Origin: TWA4 sp051879215
GTDB lineage: Bacteria; Bacillota; Clostridia; Lachnospirales; Lachnospiraceae
DNA: 33,535 nt
Direction of reading: 5' to 3'
Assembly: GCA_051879215.1 (NCBI GenBank)
Contig: JBJELP010000206.1
Span: forward strand, 1 to 33,535
The position numbers were made by a program, and so were the translations under genes. The notes under the pieces are model-generated. The model was not told the DNA's origin. It made no database searches and worked only from the letters and a program-made list of their open reading frames with translations. Shown in pieces: positions 14,908 to 23,159 of the stretch (position 1 is the first letter of the stretch; each line of letters opens with the position of its first letter).

Positions 14908-15817
14908 TCAGTCCTCCTGTCTGCTGATTCTGTTTCTGTTTTCCCCGTTTCCAGACACTTCTTGGAGCGGATTCATTCTCTTTTCTGCACAATTCCAGCA
15001 ATTCCTTTTCCAGACTCTTTCTATCCAGATTCGTATAAATCCGTCCCCCTTTGGTAACAGAAACACGACCTGTCTGCTCCGATACAATAATGGTAAGACT
15101 GTCTGTTATCTCACTGATACCGGCTGCCGCATGATGTCTGGTTCCCAGCCTTGAACTGATGCCTTCCATTTCATTCAGAGGCAGAAAGCACTTGGCTGCC
15201 GCAATCCGATTTCCAATAATTACAACGGCTCCATCATGGAGAGGTGTATCCTTTTCAAATATATTAATCAGAAGCTCACTGCCAACCAGTGCATCCAGAT
15301 TGGTTCCCCACCGCTGTACATAATGGGCAATCGGCATGGATTTCTGAATAACAATCAGGGCACCTGTTTTCACCGATGCCATGGCAAAAACGGCATTCAG
15401 AATTTCCATTGCCGTCTGTTTGGTAAATGCCTCTTCATCTTCCTGATTTCCAAAATCCAAAGGAAGAATCCTGGTCAGAAAATTACTGCCTCTGGCTCCG
15501 CTCATGTTGCTTCCCAGACGTTCCAGTACCTGTCGGAATTCAGGCTGAAAAACAATGACAAATACCATGATAAAAACACTCAGGCAGGCATTGACCAGCC
15601 ATACAATAACGGTCATGTCCAGAATCACGGCGATCAGATAAAACAAAAGCAGAACAAAAATACCCTTCAGCAAATTCCATGCCTTGGTATTGCGAAGCCA
15701 CAGAATCAGATTAAAAAGCAAAATGGTGATCAGCAGAATCTGAATAATATCAATGATTCTGATATACGGAATTAAAATATTGAAATGGTTATAAATAAAT
15801 TCGGCTGCTAACCGCAT
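14885..15817 (-). CDS. cdaA: Diadenylate cyclase CdaA
   Basis: 310 residues. It makes cyclic di-AMP from two ATP, a messenger controlling potassium, osmolyte and cell-wall balance. Three membrane helices (about 13-40, 45-66 and 68-92) precede the DAC domain. The DGA motif is at 195-197. The second motif, normally RHR, reads RHH (227-229, GTRHHAAAGISE). The rest of the domain is well conserved (ITDSLTIIVSEQTG), so activity is plausible but the change is worth checking. GGGAGGAT precedes the ATG. It is followed by ybbR and preceded by two uncharacterised membrane proteins in the same direction. Confidence 0.93.
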   Translation of the reverse strand: MRLAAEFIYNHFNILIPYIRIIDIIQILLITILLFNLILWLRNTKAWNLLKGIFVLLLFYLIAVILDMTVIVWLVNACLSVFIMVFVIVFQPEFRQVLERLGSNMSGARGSNFLTRILPLDFGNQEDEEAFTKQTAMEILNAVFAMASVKTGALIVIQKSMPIAHYVQRWGTNLDALVGSELLINIFEKDTPLHDGAVVIIGNRIAAAKCFLPLNEMEGISSRLGTRHHAAAGISEITDSLTIIVSEQTGRVSVTKGGRIYTNLDRKSLEKELLELCRKENESAPRSVWKRGKQKQNQQTGGLNEQKFHR

Positions 15818-15864
15818 ATCCTCCCTCTTTTCTGATCACATCTACGAAATCCGCATCCTGCCTG

Positions 15865-16830
15865 TTACTCTTCAGTCGATGCAGAATCTATTTCTGTAAA
15901 ATCCTTTTTATCATACTCTCTGTCAGCAACCTTGACCTTCGGTATTGCCTTGACATAATAATAATAGTCATCATCCTCAAACTGGACATATTCCGTCTGT
16001 TTATAATCCACTGAAAAAATCATAAACTGGACTGCAAGTGCAATCAGACCGGAAATGACACTGCCGATAATCACTGCAGGAACCGACATGGTTCCCCCTG
16101 TATATGTGGCAATTCCAAACAGTACAAGAACAAGATCCAGAACAGAACCAACTGCAACCGCAATGATCCATGCATAATTGACAGAAAGTCTGCGCAGCAG
16201 ATATACCGCAGCCGCAGTAAAGGAAAATGCAATTGCAAATACGAGCATATTCTGGTTTTTGAAAACCCCTTCTATCATCTGGACAAATTTTTCATACATA
16301 CCGACAGACTGTGCTGTATCGGCCAGAATTCCTGCCGTTGAGCTGACATAACTGATCATATAATGCATCAGAAGACCAAACAGCATCGGAATGACAGCTG
16401 TCAGAGGCGCTGCCAGCCCCAGAATCAACGGTACCAGAAAAGGCAGTTTCAGAAAAAATGCCAGCGGGACAAAAAATATAATAAAATTGTAACCCGGAGC
16501 AAACATCAGATCTACCATCAGCATACAAAGCAGGATGAAAAGACAGAATCCCGTTACAATAACGGAAACCTTCAGAAATTCCAGCACAACCAGAACACAC
16601 ATCAGAATGCTGATTACCGACCAGGGCAAAATACAGCATACCAGACTGATTCCCAAAACAACCGGAAGAGACATGATTTCCGGAATATAGCCGATCTGGC
16701 TGTTAATTGTCTGCAGCATGAGAAATGCTGAAACAAATCGAATCAATGCCTGAATCCATTTGGATCGCTTTGCATACAATCGGATCAGTTTATCTCTTAA
16801 TTCAAAAACAGGTGTAAGTGATGAAGTCAC
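15865..16830 (-). CDS. Polytopic membrane protein of unknown function in the cdaA locus
   Basis: 321 residues from a GTG start with AGGCGG 7 bases upstream. About nine or ten hydrophobic segments fill residues 28-285, with a soluble C-terminal tail carrying a run of acidic and tyrosine residues (EYVQFEDDDYYYYVKAIPK) and then a charged end. I do not recognise a named domain; I recall similar tails in conserved Lachnospiraceae proteins, which is memory and not a search. It ends 47 bases before cdaA starts and is probably co-transcribed with it, so a role linked to c-di-AMP or envelope physiology is a guess. Confidence 0.8.
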   Translation of the reverse strand: MTSSLTPVFELRDKLIRLYAKRSKWIQALIRFVSAFLMLQTINSQIGYIPEIMSLPVVLGISLVCCILPWSVISILMCVLVVLEFLKVSVIVTGFCLFILLCMLMVDLMFAPGYNFIIFFVPLAFFLKLPFLVPLILGLAAPLTAVIPMLFGLLMHYMISYVSSTAGILADTAQSVGMYEKFVQMIEGVFKNQNMLVFAIAFSFTAAAVYLLRRLSVNYAWIIAVAVGSVLDLVLVLFGIATYTGGTMSVPAVIIGSVISGLIALAVQFMIFSVDYKQTEYVQFEDDDYYYYVKAIPKVKVADREYDKKDFTEIDSASTEE

Positions 16831-16859
16831 AATGCAACCGCCTTTCTATATGTAATATG

Positions 16860-17252
16860 TCAATTCCCTTCATCCGAATAGAATTCCTGCAGTTCTTTCA
16901 GATCTGATACATGATTTCTGATTTTTTTGCAGCCTCTTCTGTAACAGAACCAAAATGAAATATAGGAAACAATCATGGATGGAACCATCAGTGCCAGAAA
17001 ACCAATCAGTATCCACATTCCGGACTGAGGCAGCATTTCAGGTTTCACCTGCGTCAATACTTCTTCCCAGTTATAACAAAGAATAAAGAGCAGAACCATA
17101 CAGAACAATACAATATATGCAAACAGAGATCGGATCATATGCATCACCAGATAATCCATCTGAAAATAGCGACTTACCTTTACTGATTCTTTTTCACGAT
17201 TTTCAAATAACTGAATTCTGGTCATCAATCTGACCTTATCATTATTGATCAT
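16860..17252 (-). CDS. Small two-helix membrane protein, first gene of the cdaA locus
   Basis: 130 residues from the second of two ATG codons, chosen because AAAGGA lies 8 bases before it; the first ATG (17261) nearly touches the same site. Two hydrophobic helices lie at about residues 42-61 and 82-104, with basic residues after each (FCYRRGCKKIRNH). No known domain recognised. It stops 29 bases before the next membrane-protein gene and appears to be its partner in the same operon. Confidence 0.75.
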   Translation of the reverse strand: MINNDKVRLMTRIQLFENREKESVKVSRYFQMDYLVMHMIRSLFAYIVLFCMVLLFILCYNWEEVLTQVKPEMLPQSGMWILIGFLALMVPSMIVSYISFWFCYRRGCKKIRNHVSDLKELQEFYSDEGN

Positions 17253-17380
17253 ACGCCGCATCCTTTCTTTTCAAAAGGAAATGTCTGATTATGCAGACAT
17301 CACCAATTATAAAAGTTGAAGACATCTGCCGATGTTGCTCTGCTCAGCAAAAATCACAGTCAGCAAAAGTCTCAGAATGT

Positions 17381-17389
17381 ATTATAGCA
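17381..17389 (-). promoter_or_regulatory. Extended -10 upstream of the cdaA locus
   Basis: On the minus strand TGC-TATAAT (complement of 17381-17389). The hexamer 17 bases upstream (TAGTAT) is a poor -35. It would give a leader of about 120 bases, in which TCAGCAAAA occurs twice as a direct repeat (17344-17352, 17360-17368) 16 bases apart. Confidence 0.5.
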
Positions 17390-17455
17390 TGAATTATTGA
17401 AAAATACTATGAATATTTTGTGTCCGGATTTTTACGAAATGTTAAAAAAAGTACA

Positions 17456-17485
17456 TTTACAGTCTTTGCTTCCATCTGCTATACT
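17456..17485 (+). promoter_or_regulatory. Promoter of the D-2-hydroxyacid dehydrogenase gene
   Basis: TTTACA (17456-17461), 18-base spacer, TATACT (17480-17485) preceded by TGC. Its start point near 17492 supports the translation start at 17562 and rules out upstream in-frame codons. Confidence 0.65.
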
Positions 17486-17561
17486 GAGTAAAAATTTCCA
17501 TCAGAATGCAGGTGAAACCATTGCCCTGCATGTTTTTGATATGATGATAAAGGAGTCCCCT

Positions 17562-18497
17562 ATGAAGATTGTATTTCTGGATGCCAACACACTGGGAGAA
17601 GATATTGATTATTCACAATTTGAAGAATTGGGAGAAGTCATCCGCTACTCTTTTTCCAATACGTCAGAATGCCTGGAACGGTCTGCAGATGCAGATGTTC
17701 TTGTTATCAATAAAATTTCCATTAATAAAGATACCATCGGCAGCGCAGATCATCTGAAGCTGGTCTGCGTAACAGCCACCGGAACCAATAATCTGGATAA
17801 GGATTATCTCGCTGAAAGAGGAATTGAATGGAGGAATGTGGCCGGTTACTCCACAGAATCTGTTGCTCAGCATACCTTTGCCATGCTGTTCTATCTTCTG
17901 GAAAAACTCAGCTACTATGACAACTATGTGAAATCCGGTTCCTATATAAATGACCATGTTTTTACTCACTTTGCAGAAACCTTCCATGAACTGAGCGGAA
18001 AAACCTGGGGAATTCTGGGACTGGGTGCCATCGGGCGCCGGGTTGCAGACATTGCAAAAAGCTTTGGCTGTCATGTGATCTACTACTCTGCCTCCGGTGC
18101 TCCTGCACAGGAAGGATATGAACAGGTTGATTTTGACACACTGTTAACCACCTCGGATATCCTGTCCATTCATGCACCTTTAAATTTTTACACAGAAGGA
18201 ATTATGGATGCGGAAGCCATCGGCAGAATGAAATCTTCCGCCATCCTTCTGAATCTGGGACGGGGACCTATTATCCGGGAACAGGCACTGGCAGATGCAC
18301 TGAAACAGGGAAAAATCGCTGCAGCCGGACTGGATGTCCTTTCCGCAGAACCCATGGCTTCGGATAATCCGCTTGCCGAAATTAAAGACAGCCGCCGCCT
18401 TCTCATCACTCCGCATATCGCATGGGCAAGTGTGGAAGCCCGCAGCCGTCTGATGGCCATTATCTGCGGACAGATCAAAGAATTTTACAACCTGTAA
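17562..18497 (+). CDS. D-2-hydroxyacid dehydrogenase, hydroxypyruvate reductase-like
   Basis: 311 residues from the ATG with AAGGAG 6 bases upstream; a longer reading from 17397 would start before the promoter. The NAD-binding Rossmann motif GLGAIG is at 153-158. The catalytic Arg234 (LGRGP), Glu263 (SAEP) and His285 (ITPHIAW) of the family are all present. It would interconvert a 2-ketoacid and a D-2-hydroxyacid with NAD(P)H in the cytosol. ATGTNNLD near 72-79 is often seen in glycerate/hydroxypyruvate reductases. The exact substrate cannot be decided. It is transcribed alone and ends in a convergent region with cysK. Confidence 0.88.
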   Translation: MKIVFLDANTLGEDIDYSQFEELGEVIRYSFSNTSECLERSADADVLVINKISINKDTIGSADHLKLVCVTATGTNNLDKDYLAERGIEWRNVAGYSTESVAQHTFAMLFYLLEKLSYYDNYVKSGSYINDHVFTHFAETFHELSGKTWGILGLGAIGRRVADIAKSFGCHVIYYSASGAPAQEGYEQVDFDTLLTTSDILSIHAPLNFYTEGIMDAEAIGRMKSSAILLNLGRGPIIREQALADALKQGKIAAAGLDVLSAEPMASDNPLAEIKDSRRLLITPHIAWASVEARSRLMAIICGQIKEFYNL

Positions 18498-18510
18498 AGA
18501 TTGGATACCA

Positions 18511-18583
18511 GGGTCAAAAGGTCATGCTGTTCATGCTTGCATACCCTAAAGGGCACGCGTGAAAAAGCATGACTTTGGGACCC
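18511..18583. ncRNA. Long stem-loop, second copy of a two-hairpin module
   Basis: GGGTC-a-AAAG-g-TCATGCT (18511-18528) pairs with AGCATGA-CTTT-gg-GACCC (18566-18583). The loop holds CCC-taaa-GGG. It lies 14 bases after the dehydrogenase stop and is followed 11 bases later by the hairpin at 18595-18638, as in the arrangement at 6169-6290. Sequence of the first hairpin differs between the copies, but CCTAAAGGG-type loops are in both. Confidence 0.4.
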
Positions 18584-18594
18584 GCAAAACATAA

Positions 18595-18638
18595 GGAAAA
18601 GGAACTGCACACTAAATAAGTGCGACAGTCCCTTTTCC
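18595..18638. terminator. Bidirectional terminator between dehydrogenase and cysK
   Basis: GGAAAAGG-a-ACTG (18595-18607) pairs with CAGT-c-CCTTTTCC (18626-18638), with CAC/GTG inside. It serves two converging genes. The inner sequence ACTGCACACTAAAT is shared with the lon terminator, so the two are members of one repeat family. Confidence 0.65.
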
Positions 18639-18712
18639 GTTTACCATTTGGTGATTGGGAAAAAAGAGTTTGAATAAAAGAACGAAAACTGTTTTACAGC
18701 ATCCGATCTCAT

Positions 18713-19645
18713 TTATTCCGTAAAAAGAGGAGTCGAATAATATCTGTCACCTGAATCAGGAAGCAGTACAACGATTGTTTTACCTTTATTTTCAGGGCGT
18801 TTTGCCACATCAATGCCGGCTTTCAGCGCAGCTCCGGAAGAAATACCCACCAGCATTCCTTCTTTTTTAGCCAGTAATTTGGAAGCTGCAAATGCATCTT
18901 CATTTTCAATGGTGATAATCTCATCATAGATTCCGGTATTTAATACCTGCGGTACGAAACCTGCACCAATACCCTGGATCTTGTGAGGACCGCCTTTTCC
19001 TGTGGAAAGTACAGGTGAGGAAGCCGGTTCCACAGCAATGATCTTTACTTCCGGTTTCTTTGACTTCAGATATTCACCTACACCTGTCAGGGTACCGCCT
19101 GTGCCCACACCGGCAATAAAAACATCCACTTCTCCATCGGTATCATCCCAGATTTCGGGACCGGTGGCAGCACGATGGGCTGCCGGGTTTGCAGGATTGA
19201 CAAACTGACCTGCAATCACACTGTTCGGAATTTCTTTCTGCAGTTCCTCTGCCTTTGCAATGGCACCGGACATACCCTTTGCACCTTCTGTCAGTACGAT
19301 TTCCGCACCATATGCTTTCAGGATATTGCGTCTTTCCACACTCATGGTTTCAGGCATGGTCAGAATAATGCGATATCCTTTCACTGCTGCAATTGCAGCA
19401 AGACCGATACCGGTATTGCCTGATGTGGGTTCGATAATAACGGAACCCTCTTTCAGCAGTCCCTTTGCCTCTGCATCTTCAATCATGTTTTTTGCGATAC
19501 GATCCTTCACACTGCCAGCCGGATTAAAATACTCCGGTTTGATCAGAAGTCTTGCCTCCAGTTCCTGATCCTTTTCAATATTGCCGGCTTCCACCAACGG
19601 TGTGTTGCCAATCAGATCCAGCATACCTTTATAAATCTTAGCCAT
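18713..19645 (-). CDS. cysK: Cysteine synthase (O-acetylserine sulfhydrylase)
   Basis: 310 residues from the ATG giving MAKIYKGMLDLIGNTPLV, with AAAGGAG 7 bases upstream; the longer frame to 19729 overlaps the promoter. A PLP fold-type II enzyme forming cysteine from O-acetylserine and sulfide. Lys47 in NPAGSVKDR binds PLP, TSGNTG (74-79) forms the substrate loop, and GVGTGGTLTGVG holds the phosphate. The promoter at 19701-19729 is fully consensus. No T-box or S-box can fit in the short leader. Related sulfur-handling genes lie upstream on the same strand. Confidence 0.93.
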   Translation of the reverse strand: MAKIYKGMLDLIGNTPLVEAGNIEKDQELEARLLIKPEYFNPAGSVKDRIAKNMIEDAEAKGLLKEGSVIIEPTSGNTGIGLAAIAAVKGYRIILTMPETMSVERRNILKAYGAEIVLTEGAKGMSGAIAKAEELQKEIPNSVIAGQFVNPANPAAHRAATGPEIWDDTDGEVDVFIAGVGTGGTLTGVGEYLKSKKPEVKIIAVEPASSPVLSTGKGGPHKIQGIGAGFVPQVLNTGIYDEIITIENEDAFAASKLLAKKEGMLVGISSGAALKAGIDVAKRPENKGKTIVVLLPDSGDRYYSTPLFTE

Positions 19646-19700
19646 ATCTGTGCTCCTTTCATTTCCTAGTAAATCTGTATGTTTTATAAGAATTGTCTGT

Positions 19701-19729
19701 ATTATAGTACTGTAAACTTCAATTGTCAA
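19701..19729 (-). promoter_or_regulatory. Consensus promoter of cysK
   Basis: On the minus strand TTGACA (complement of 19724-19729), 17-base spacer, TATAAT (complement of 19701-19706). Both hexamers match consensus at all positions. The leader to the start codon is about 50 bases. Confidence 0.9.
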
Positions 19730-19789
19730 GTGATTTTTTTTTTAAAAATTCGAATAACTGCCGAATCAATTTAAATCAATGCTTGCGGA

Positions 19790-19827
19790 GATTAAAAAAT
19801 GGTCCGTACCCCATGGGCACGGACCAT
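19790..19827 (-). terminator. Terminator of fdhD
   Basis: ATGGTCCGT (19799-19807) pairs with ACGGACCAT (19819-19827), extended by CCC/GGG inside. On the minus strand it is followed by TTTTTT. It starts 11 bases after the fdhD stop and closes the fdhD-containing gene string. Confidence 0.88.
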
Positions 19828-19837
19828 CCGCATCCGG

Positions 19838-20626
19838 TTATTTTGCTTCCGTAAAAATTTCAAATCGATCCGGCCATGCTTTGCAGATCAGAGTCAGATT
19901 ATAATACGCTGCCATTTCGATTGCCTGATCTGTAGGTACTGCCTTGGATACCAGAATGGGAATCCCTGCCCCCACTGCCTTTTTTACCATATCGGTGGGA
20001 ACACGACCTGTGGTATACAAAATGCATTTATGCAGATCCAGATGATTCATCACAGCATATCCAATCGCCTTGTCCATGGCGTTGTGTCTGCCGATATCCT
20101 CTGCAGCATATAAAACTTCATTGCCGACCCCCAGATAACAGCAGTGGGTTCCCTTGGTGGTTCTGTGAATTCCGGATTCGCCGGCAAATGCATTGGCCAG
20201 ATTGAAAATCCATTCATCCTTCCATTCCGCCGGCTCCAGCCGTTTCAGATGATCCCCCTTTACATTGGCAAGAAATACCTGATTGCCGGTACAGCAGGTC
20301 GGTTCATTTTCAATGGTTTTCACCAGCTCGGTTTTTCCATTGAGGAATACCTTTGCCTTGCTTCCGTATTCACAGATATACAGACTCTCCACATCCTCCA
20401 TACTTTGTATGTAACCTTCTGCCGTCATACGTCCGATGATCATTTCCTGCAGATTAGATGGTGTACAAACCAGTTTTGCAGCCAGCTGCTCATTGATAAT
20501 CAGATCAATAAAATGTTCTTTTACAATTGGCATATCTTTTTCTTCCCTGCTGCCGTCTGCATTGACAATCATTGCTGCATGTTCCCCGGATACAGCCAGA
20601 TTCTTCGTCCTGTCCGTTATATTCAT
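19838..20626 (-). CDS. fdhD: Formate dehydrogenase accessory sulfurtransferase FdhD
   Basis: 262 residues. FdhD passes sulfur from a cysteine desulfurase to the molybdenum or tungsten bis-MGD cofactor of formate dehydrogenase. Typical features are VCTPSNLQEMIIGRMTAEGYI near 53-73, EDIGRHNAMDKAIG (176-189), TTGRVPTDMVKKA and AGIPILVSKAVPTDQAIEMA. The mobile-loop cysteines appear as Cys111-Cys112 (TCCTGN) and not as the CxxC of E. coli. GGGAG precedes the ATG. No formate dehydrogenase gene is in the window. It is 83 bases after the ATP-grasp gene on the same strand. Confidence 0.9.
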   Translation of the reverse strand: MNITDRTKNLAVSGEHAAMIVNADGSREEKDMPIVKEHFIDLIINEQLAAKLVCTPSNLQEMIIGRMTAEGYIQSMEDVESLYICEYGSKAKVFLNGKTELVKTIENEPTCCTGNQVFLANVKGDHLKRLEPAEWKDEWIFNLANAFAGESGIHRTTKGTHCCYLGVGNEVLYAAEDIGRHNAMDKAIGYAVMNHLDLHKCILYTTGRVPTDMVKKAVGAGIPILVSKAVPTDQAIEMAAYYNLTLICKAWPDRFEIFTEAK

Positions 20627-20709
20627 ATTCTCCCTTCTCCTTTAATCCGATACATTTCCTTCTGCTCTGCGGGTTTTCCGCTTTTGCTCACCCCAATTAA
20701 CGTTTCTGC

Positions 20710-21903
20710 TTACGCCCTTTCTATTACAAAACGGATAAATTCATCCGTTGCCTGCTGATCTGCTGCATGGGCGGTATACATCTGATTGCCCATGGCACCC
20801 GACAAAACATCCGGAATTCTCTCACACATAACAATCTGACTGCCGTATTTTGCCAGGATCTCTTCATGGCTGTGTTTGTAACGATACTGATCACGGCGGC
20901 TTGCATATACACAGAAATGATCGTTACCGTTTTCAGGGAATCGTCTCTCATCAAATGCCACCATATCTGCCCAGATCTGGTAAACATCCAGACTGTGTGC
21001 ATAATTCATCATATCCGGTGTATATCCGCCTGCGGGACGCATATTGACTTCCAGGCCCACAAAATCACCCACATTGCCGAGACCCTTGCGTTCTTTTTCC
21101 ATGCGGAAAAATTCCAGATGAACAAAACGGCTCTTTGCACCGAAGGATTTCACGGTTGCGCGGCCCAGCTTCTGAAGTGCTTCCGGCACCTTATCAACTG
21201 TATAGTAGCTCAGCTCCAGCTGTTCATTGACAATATCCGCAATGGACGGCGGCCATGCTGTCATGGATTCAAACAGCGGTTCACAATTGGAATCGGTAAT
21301 GGCATCATAAGAGAAAATATTACCTTCAATAAACTCTTCCATCACATAGGGAACTTCCGGCTTATTGGCAAAAAACCAGTCCAGATCCTTCTCTTCGGAA
21401 AGTTTCCAGGTATCCGCTGCACCGACACCGATATCCGGTTTTACAATCACCGGGAATCCTCCCACGGTATCCAGAAATTCTTTTGCAGCCTCATAAGTTG
21501 TTACTTTATGATGACGTGCAGTAGGGACACCGGCCTTTGCATAAAAAGGCTTCATGGCAGATTTACTCTTAAACGCTCCAATGGCATCCGCCTGGACACC
21601 TGTAGTAATATTAAAGTCTGTCCGCAGCTTTGCATCCTGCTCCAGCCAGTATTCATTGTTGGATTCCAGCCAGTCGATTTTTCCGTATTTAAATGAGAAA
21701 AATGCAACTGCACGGAACACTTCGTCATAGTTTTCCAGAGAATTCACTTTATAATACTCATTCAGCGAATTCTTTACCTCCTGTGAAAGTGCATCATAGG
21801 GGCAGTCACCGATACCCAGTACATTTACGCCGTTGCGTTTCAGTCGGTCACAGAAGTTCCAGTATGTGTGGGGAAAATGTGGGGAAATAAATACAAAATT
21901 CAT
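20710..21903 (-). CDS. ATP-grasp family ligase of unknown substrate
   Basis: 397 residues from the ATG with AGGAGG 9 bases upstream; the in-frame extension to 22068 overlaps the preceding gene. The N-terminal part (MNFVFISPHFPHTYW) is a Rossmann-like PreATP-grasp domain. The ATP-grasp core has Lys155 in FPVIVKPDIGVGA, the hinge VMEEFIEG (187-194), and metal ligands in HLEFF (Glu264) and EVNMRPAGG (Glu285, Asn287). Such enzymes join a carboxylate to an amine or thiol through an acyl phosphate. The substrate cannot be read. It lies between a rhodanese-TtcA fusion and fdhD. Confidence 0.8.
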   Translation of the reverse strand: MNFVFISPHFPHTYWNFCDRLKRNGVNVLGIGDCPYDALSQEVKNSLNEYYKVNSLENYDEVFRAVAFFSFKYGKIDWLESNNEYWLEQDAKLRTDFNITTGVQADAIGAFKSKSAMKPFYAKAGVPTARHHKVTTYEAAKEFLDTVGGFPVIVKPDIGVGAADTWKLSEEKDLDWFFANKPEVPYVMEEFIEGNIFSYDAITDSNCEPLFESMTAWPPSIADIVNEQLELSYYTVDKVPEALQKLGRATVKSFGAKSRFVHLEFFRMEKERKGLGNVGDFVGLEVNMRPAGGYTPDMMNYAHSLDVYQIWADMVAFDERRFPENGNDHFCVYASRRDQYRYKHSHEEILAKYGSQIVMCERIPDVLSGAMGNQMYTAHAADQQATDEFIRFVIERA

Positions 21904-21958
21904 AGCAATAAGCCTCCTTGGTTGGTATTCATTGGTGAAACCTGATTGGTATCCACCT

Positions 21959-23125
21959 TTATTTATCATCATAGTCATCCAGAAAATTGTAGGACCAATC
22001 TCCTTTATGATAACCAATGACCGTCTGCAGATTGATATTCTGAACACTGTTGAAAATATTGGTGTCAATCACATCACTGGTTTTGCGGAATTCAGCAATC
22101 AGTTTTTTCATTTCTTCCCGTTTGGAAGGCTGCGTTCCGCCGCAGGTTGCACAATGCTCCGTAAAGCGGCAGGCACACTGAATAAAATGAAGATCATTGT
22201 AATCTCTCCAGGATTTAATATCTTCTTCTTTAATCATATACATGGGCCGGATCAGTTCCATCCCTTCAAAATTCTGACTGTGAAGTTTGGGCATCATGGT
22301 TTCCACTTTTCCGCTGTACAGCATTCCCATCAGAATGGTTTCAATCACATCATCAAAATGATGTCCCAATGCAATCTTGTTGCAGCCCAGTTCCTTTGCA
22401 TGGGCATACAGAAAGCCTCTTCGCATTCTGGCGCAGAGATAACAGGGATTTTTATCCACGTCTGCCACAATGTCAAAGATATCACTGTGAAATACCGTCA
22501 GAGGAATGCCCAGAATATCTGCATTATTTTCAATAATTTTCCAGTTTTCCTCATTGTATCCCGGATTCATGCAGAGAAAAACAAGATCAAAATGAAATTT
22601 GCCATGCCGCTGAATCTCCTGAAACAGCTTGGCCATCAGCATGGAATCCTTGCCGCCGGAAATACAGACTGCAATCTTGTCGCCTTCCTCTATCAGTTTA
22701 TAGCGGGTAACCCCTTTTGTAAATCCTCTCCAGATGGATTTGCGGTACTTTTTTATGATGCTGCGTTCGATTTCCTTTCTTCTGATTGTCCGCTCTTCTT
22801 CGGTGATACGTGCCTGCTGCCGCTCCAGGTTCATGCACAGCCAGGCACGATAACCGCCTTTCACGTTAATCACATCAAAGCCTTTTTCTTCCAGATCTTC
22901 ACCGATTTCTGCCGACTTTCTGCCGGAATGGCAAATGAGGTATACCGGTCTTTCCGGATCCAGTTTTGCAGCTTCTTCATCAAAATCCTGATCAAATCCG
23001 CTGCCGGGCATATTGACTGCACCGGGAATGGCTCCACGGGCAACTTCTTCTGCCGACCGCACATCAATCAGCTGAATCGAATCTGTCTGTAAATGTTCCA
23101 GTTCTTCTACTTCTATGGTCTTCAT
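21959..23125 (-). CDS. Rhodanese-TtcA fusion, putative tRNA 2-thiolation enzyme
   Basis: 388 residues. An N-terminal rhodanese domain (about 1-98) has the active-site loop CHSGRK with Cys65, which can carry persulfide sulfur. A PP-loop ATPase of the TtcA/TilS type follows, with ISGGKDS (155-161), CYLC (Cys228, Cys231) and HHFDDVIET (255-263). A C-terminal cysteine group (Cys317, Cys319, Cys325, Cys328) probably binds metal. TtcA makes 2-thiocytidine in tRNA using an iron-sulfur cluster; the fused rhodanese would supply sulfur. Whether the tRNA target is cytidine 32 is unproven. AGGAAAAGG precedes the ATG. It lies 34 bases after the protease gene. Confidence 0.85.
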   Translation of the reverse strand: MKTIEVEELEHLQTDSIQLIDVRSAEEVARGAIPGAVNMPGSGFDQDFDEEAAKLDPERPVYLICHSGRKSAEIGEDLEEKGFDVINVKGGYRAWLCMNLERQQARITEEERTIRRKEIERSIIKKYRKSIWRGFTKGVTRYKLIEEGDKIAVCISGGKDSMLMAKLFQEIQRHGKFHFDLVFLCMNPGYNEENWKIIENNADILGIPLTVFHSDIFDIVADVDKNPCYLCARMRRGFLYAHAKELGCNKIALGHHFDDVIETILMGMLYSGKVETMMPKLHSQNFEGMELIRPMYMIKEEDIKSWRDYNDLHFIQCACRFTEHCATCGGTQPSKREEMKKLIAEFRKTSDVIDTNIFNSVQNINLQTVIGYHKGDWSYNFLDDYDDK

Positions 23126-23159
23126 ATTTTCCTTTTCCTGCTATTGTTGTCTTTTTTCT

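Noticed and set aside
19646..19700. Possible T-box or S-box leader for cysK
   Set aside because: The leader after the consensus promoter is only about 50 bases, too short for either.
20627..20709. Possible riboswitch upstream of fdhD (GCGG-gtttt-CCGC hairpin)
   Set aside because: Only 83 bases and one 4-base stem; no conserved core of a Moco, cobalamin or other known riboswitch could be matched.
21833..23092. 419-codon open frame on the plus strand
   Set aside because: Antisense to the rhodanese-TtcA gene, no ribosome binding site or domain; a shadow of a well-supported gene.
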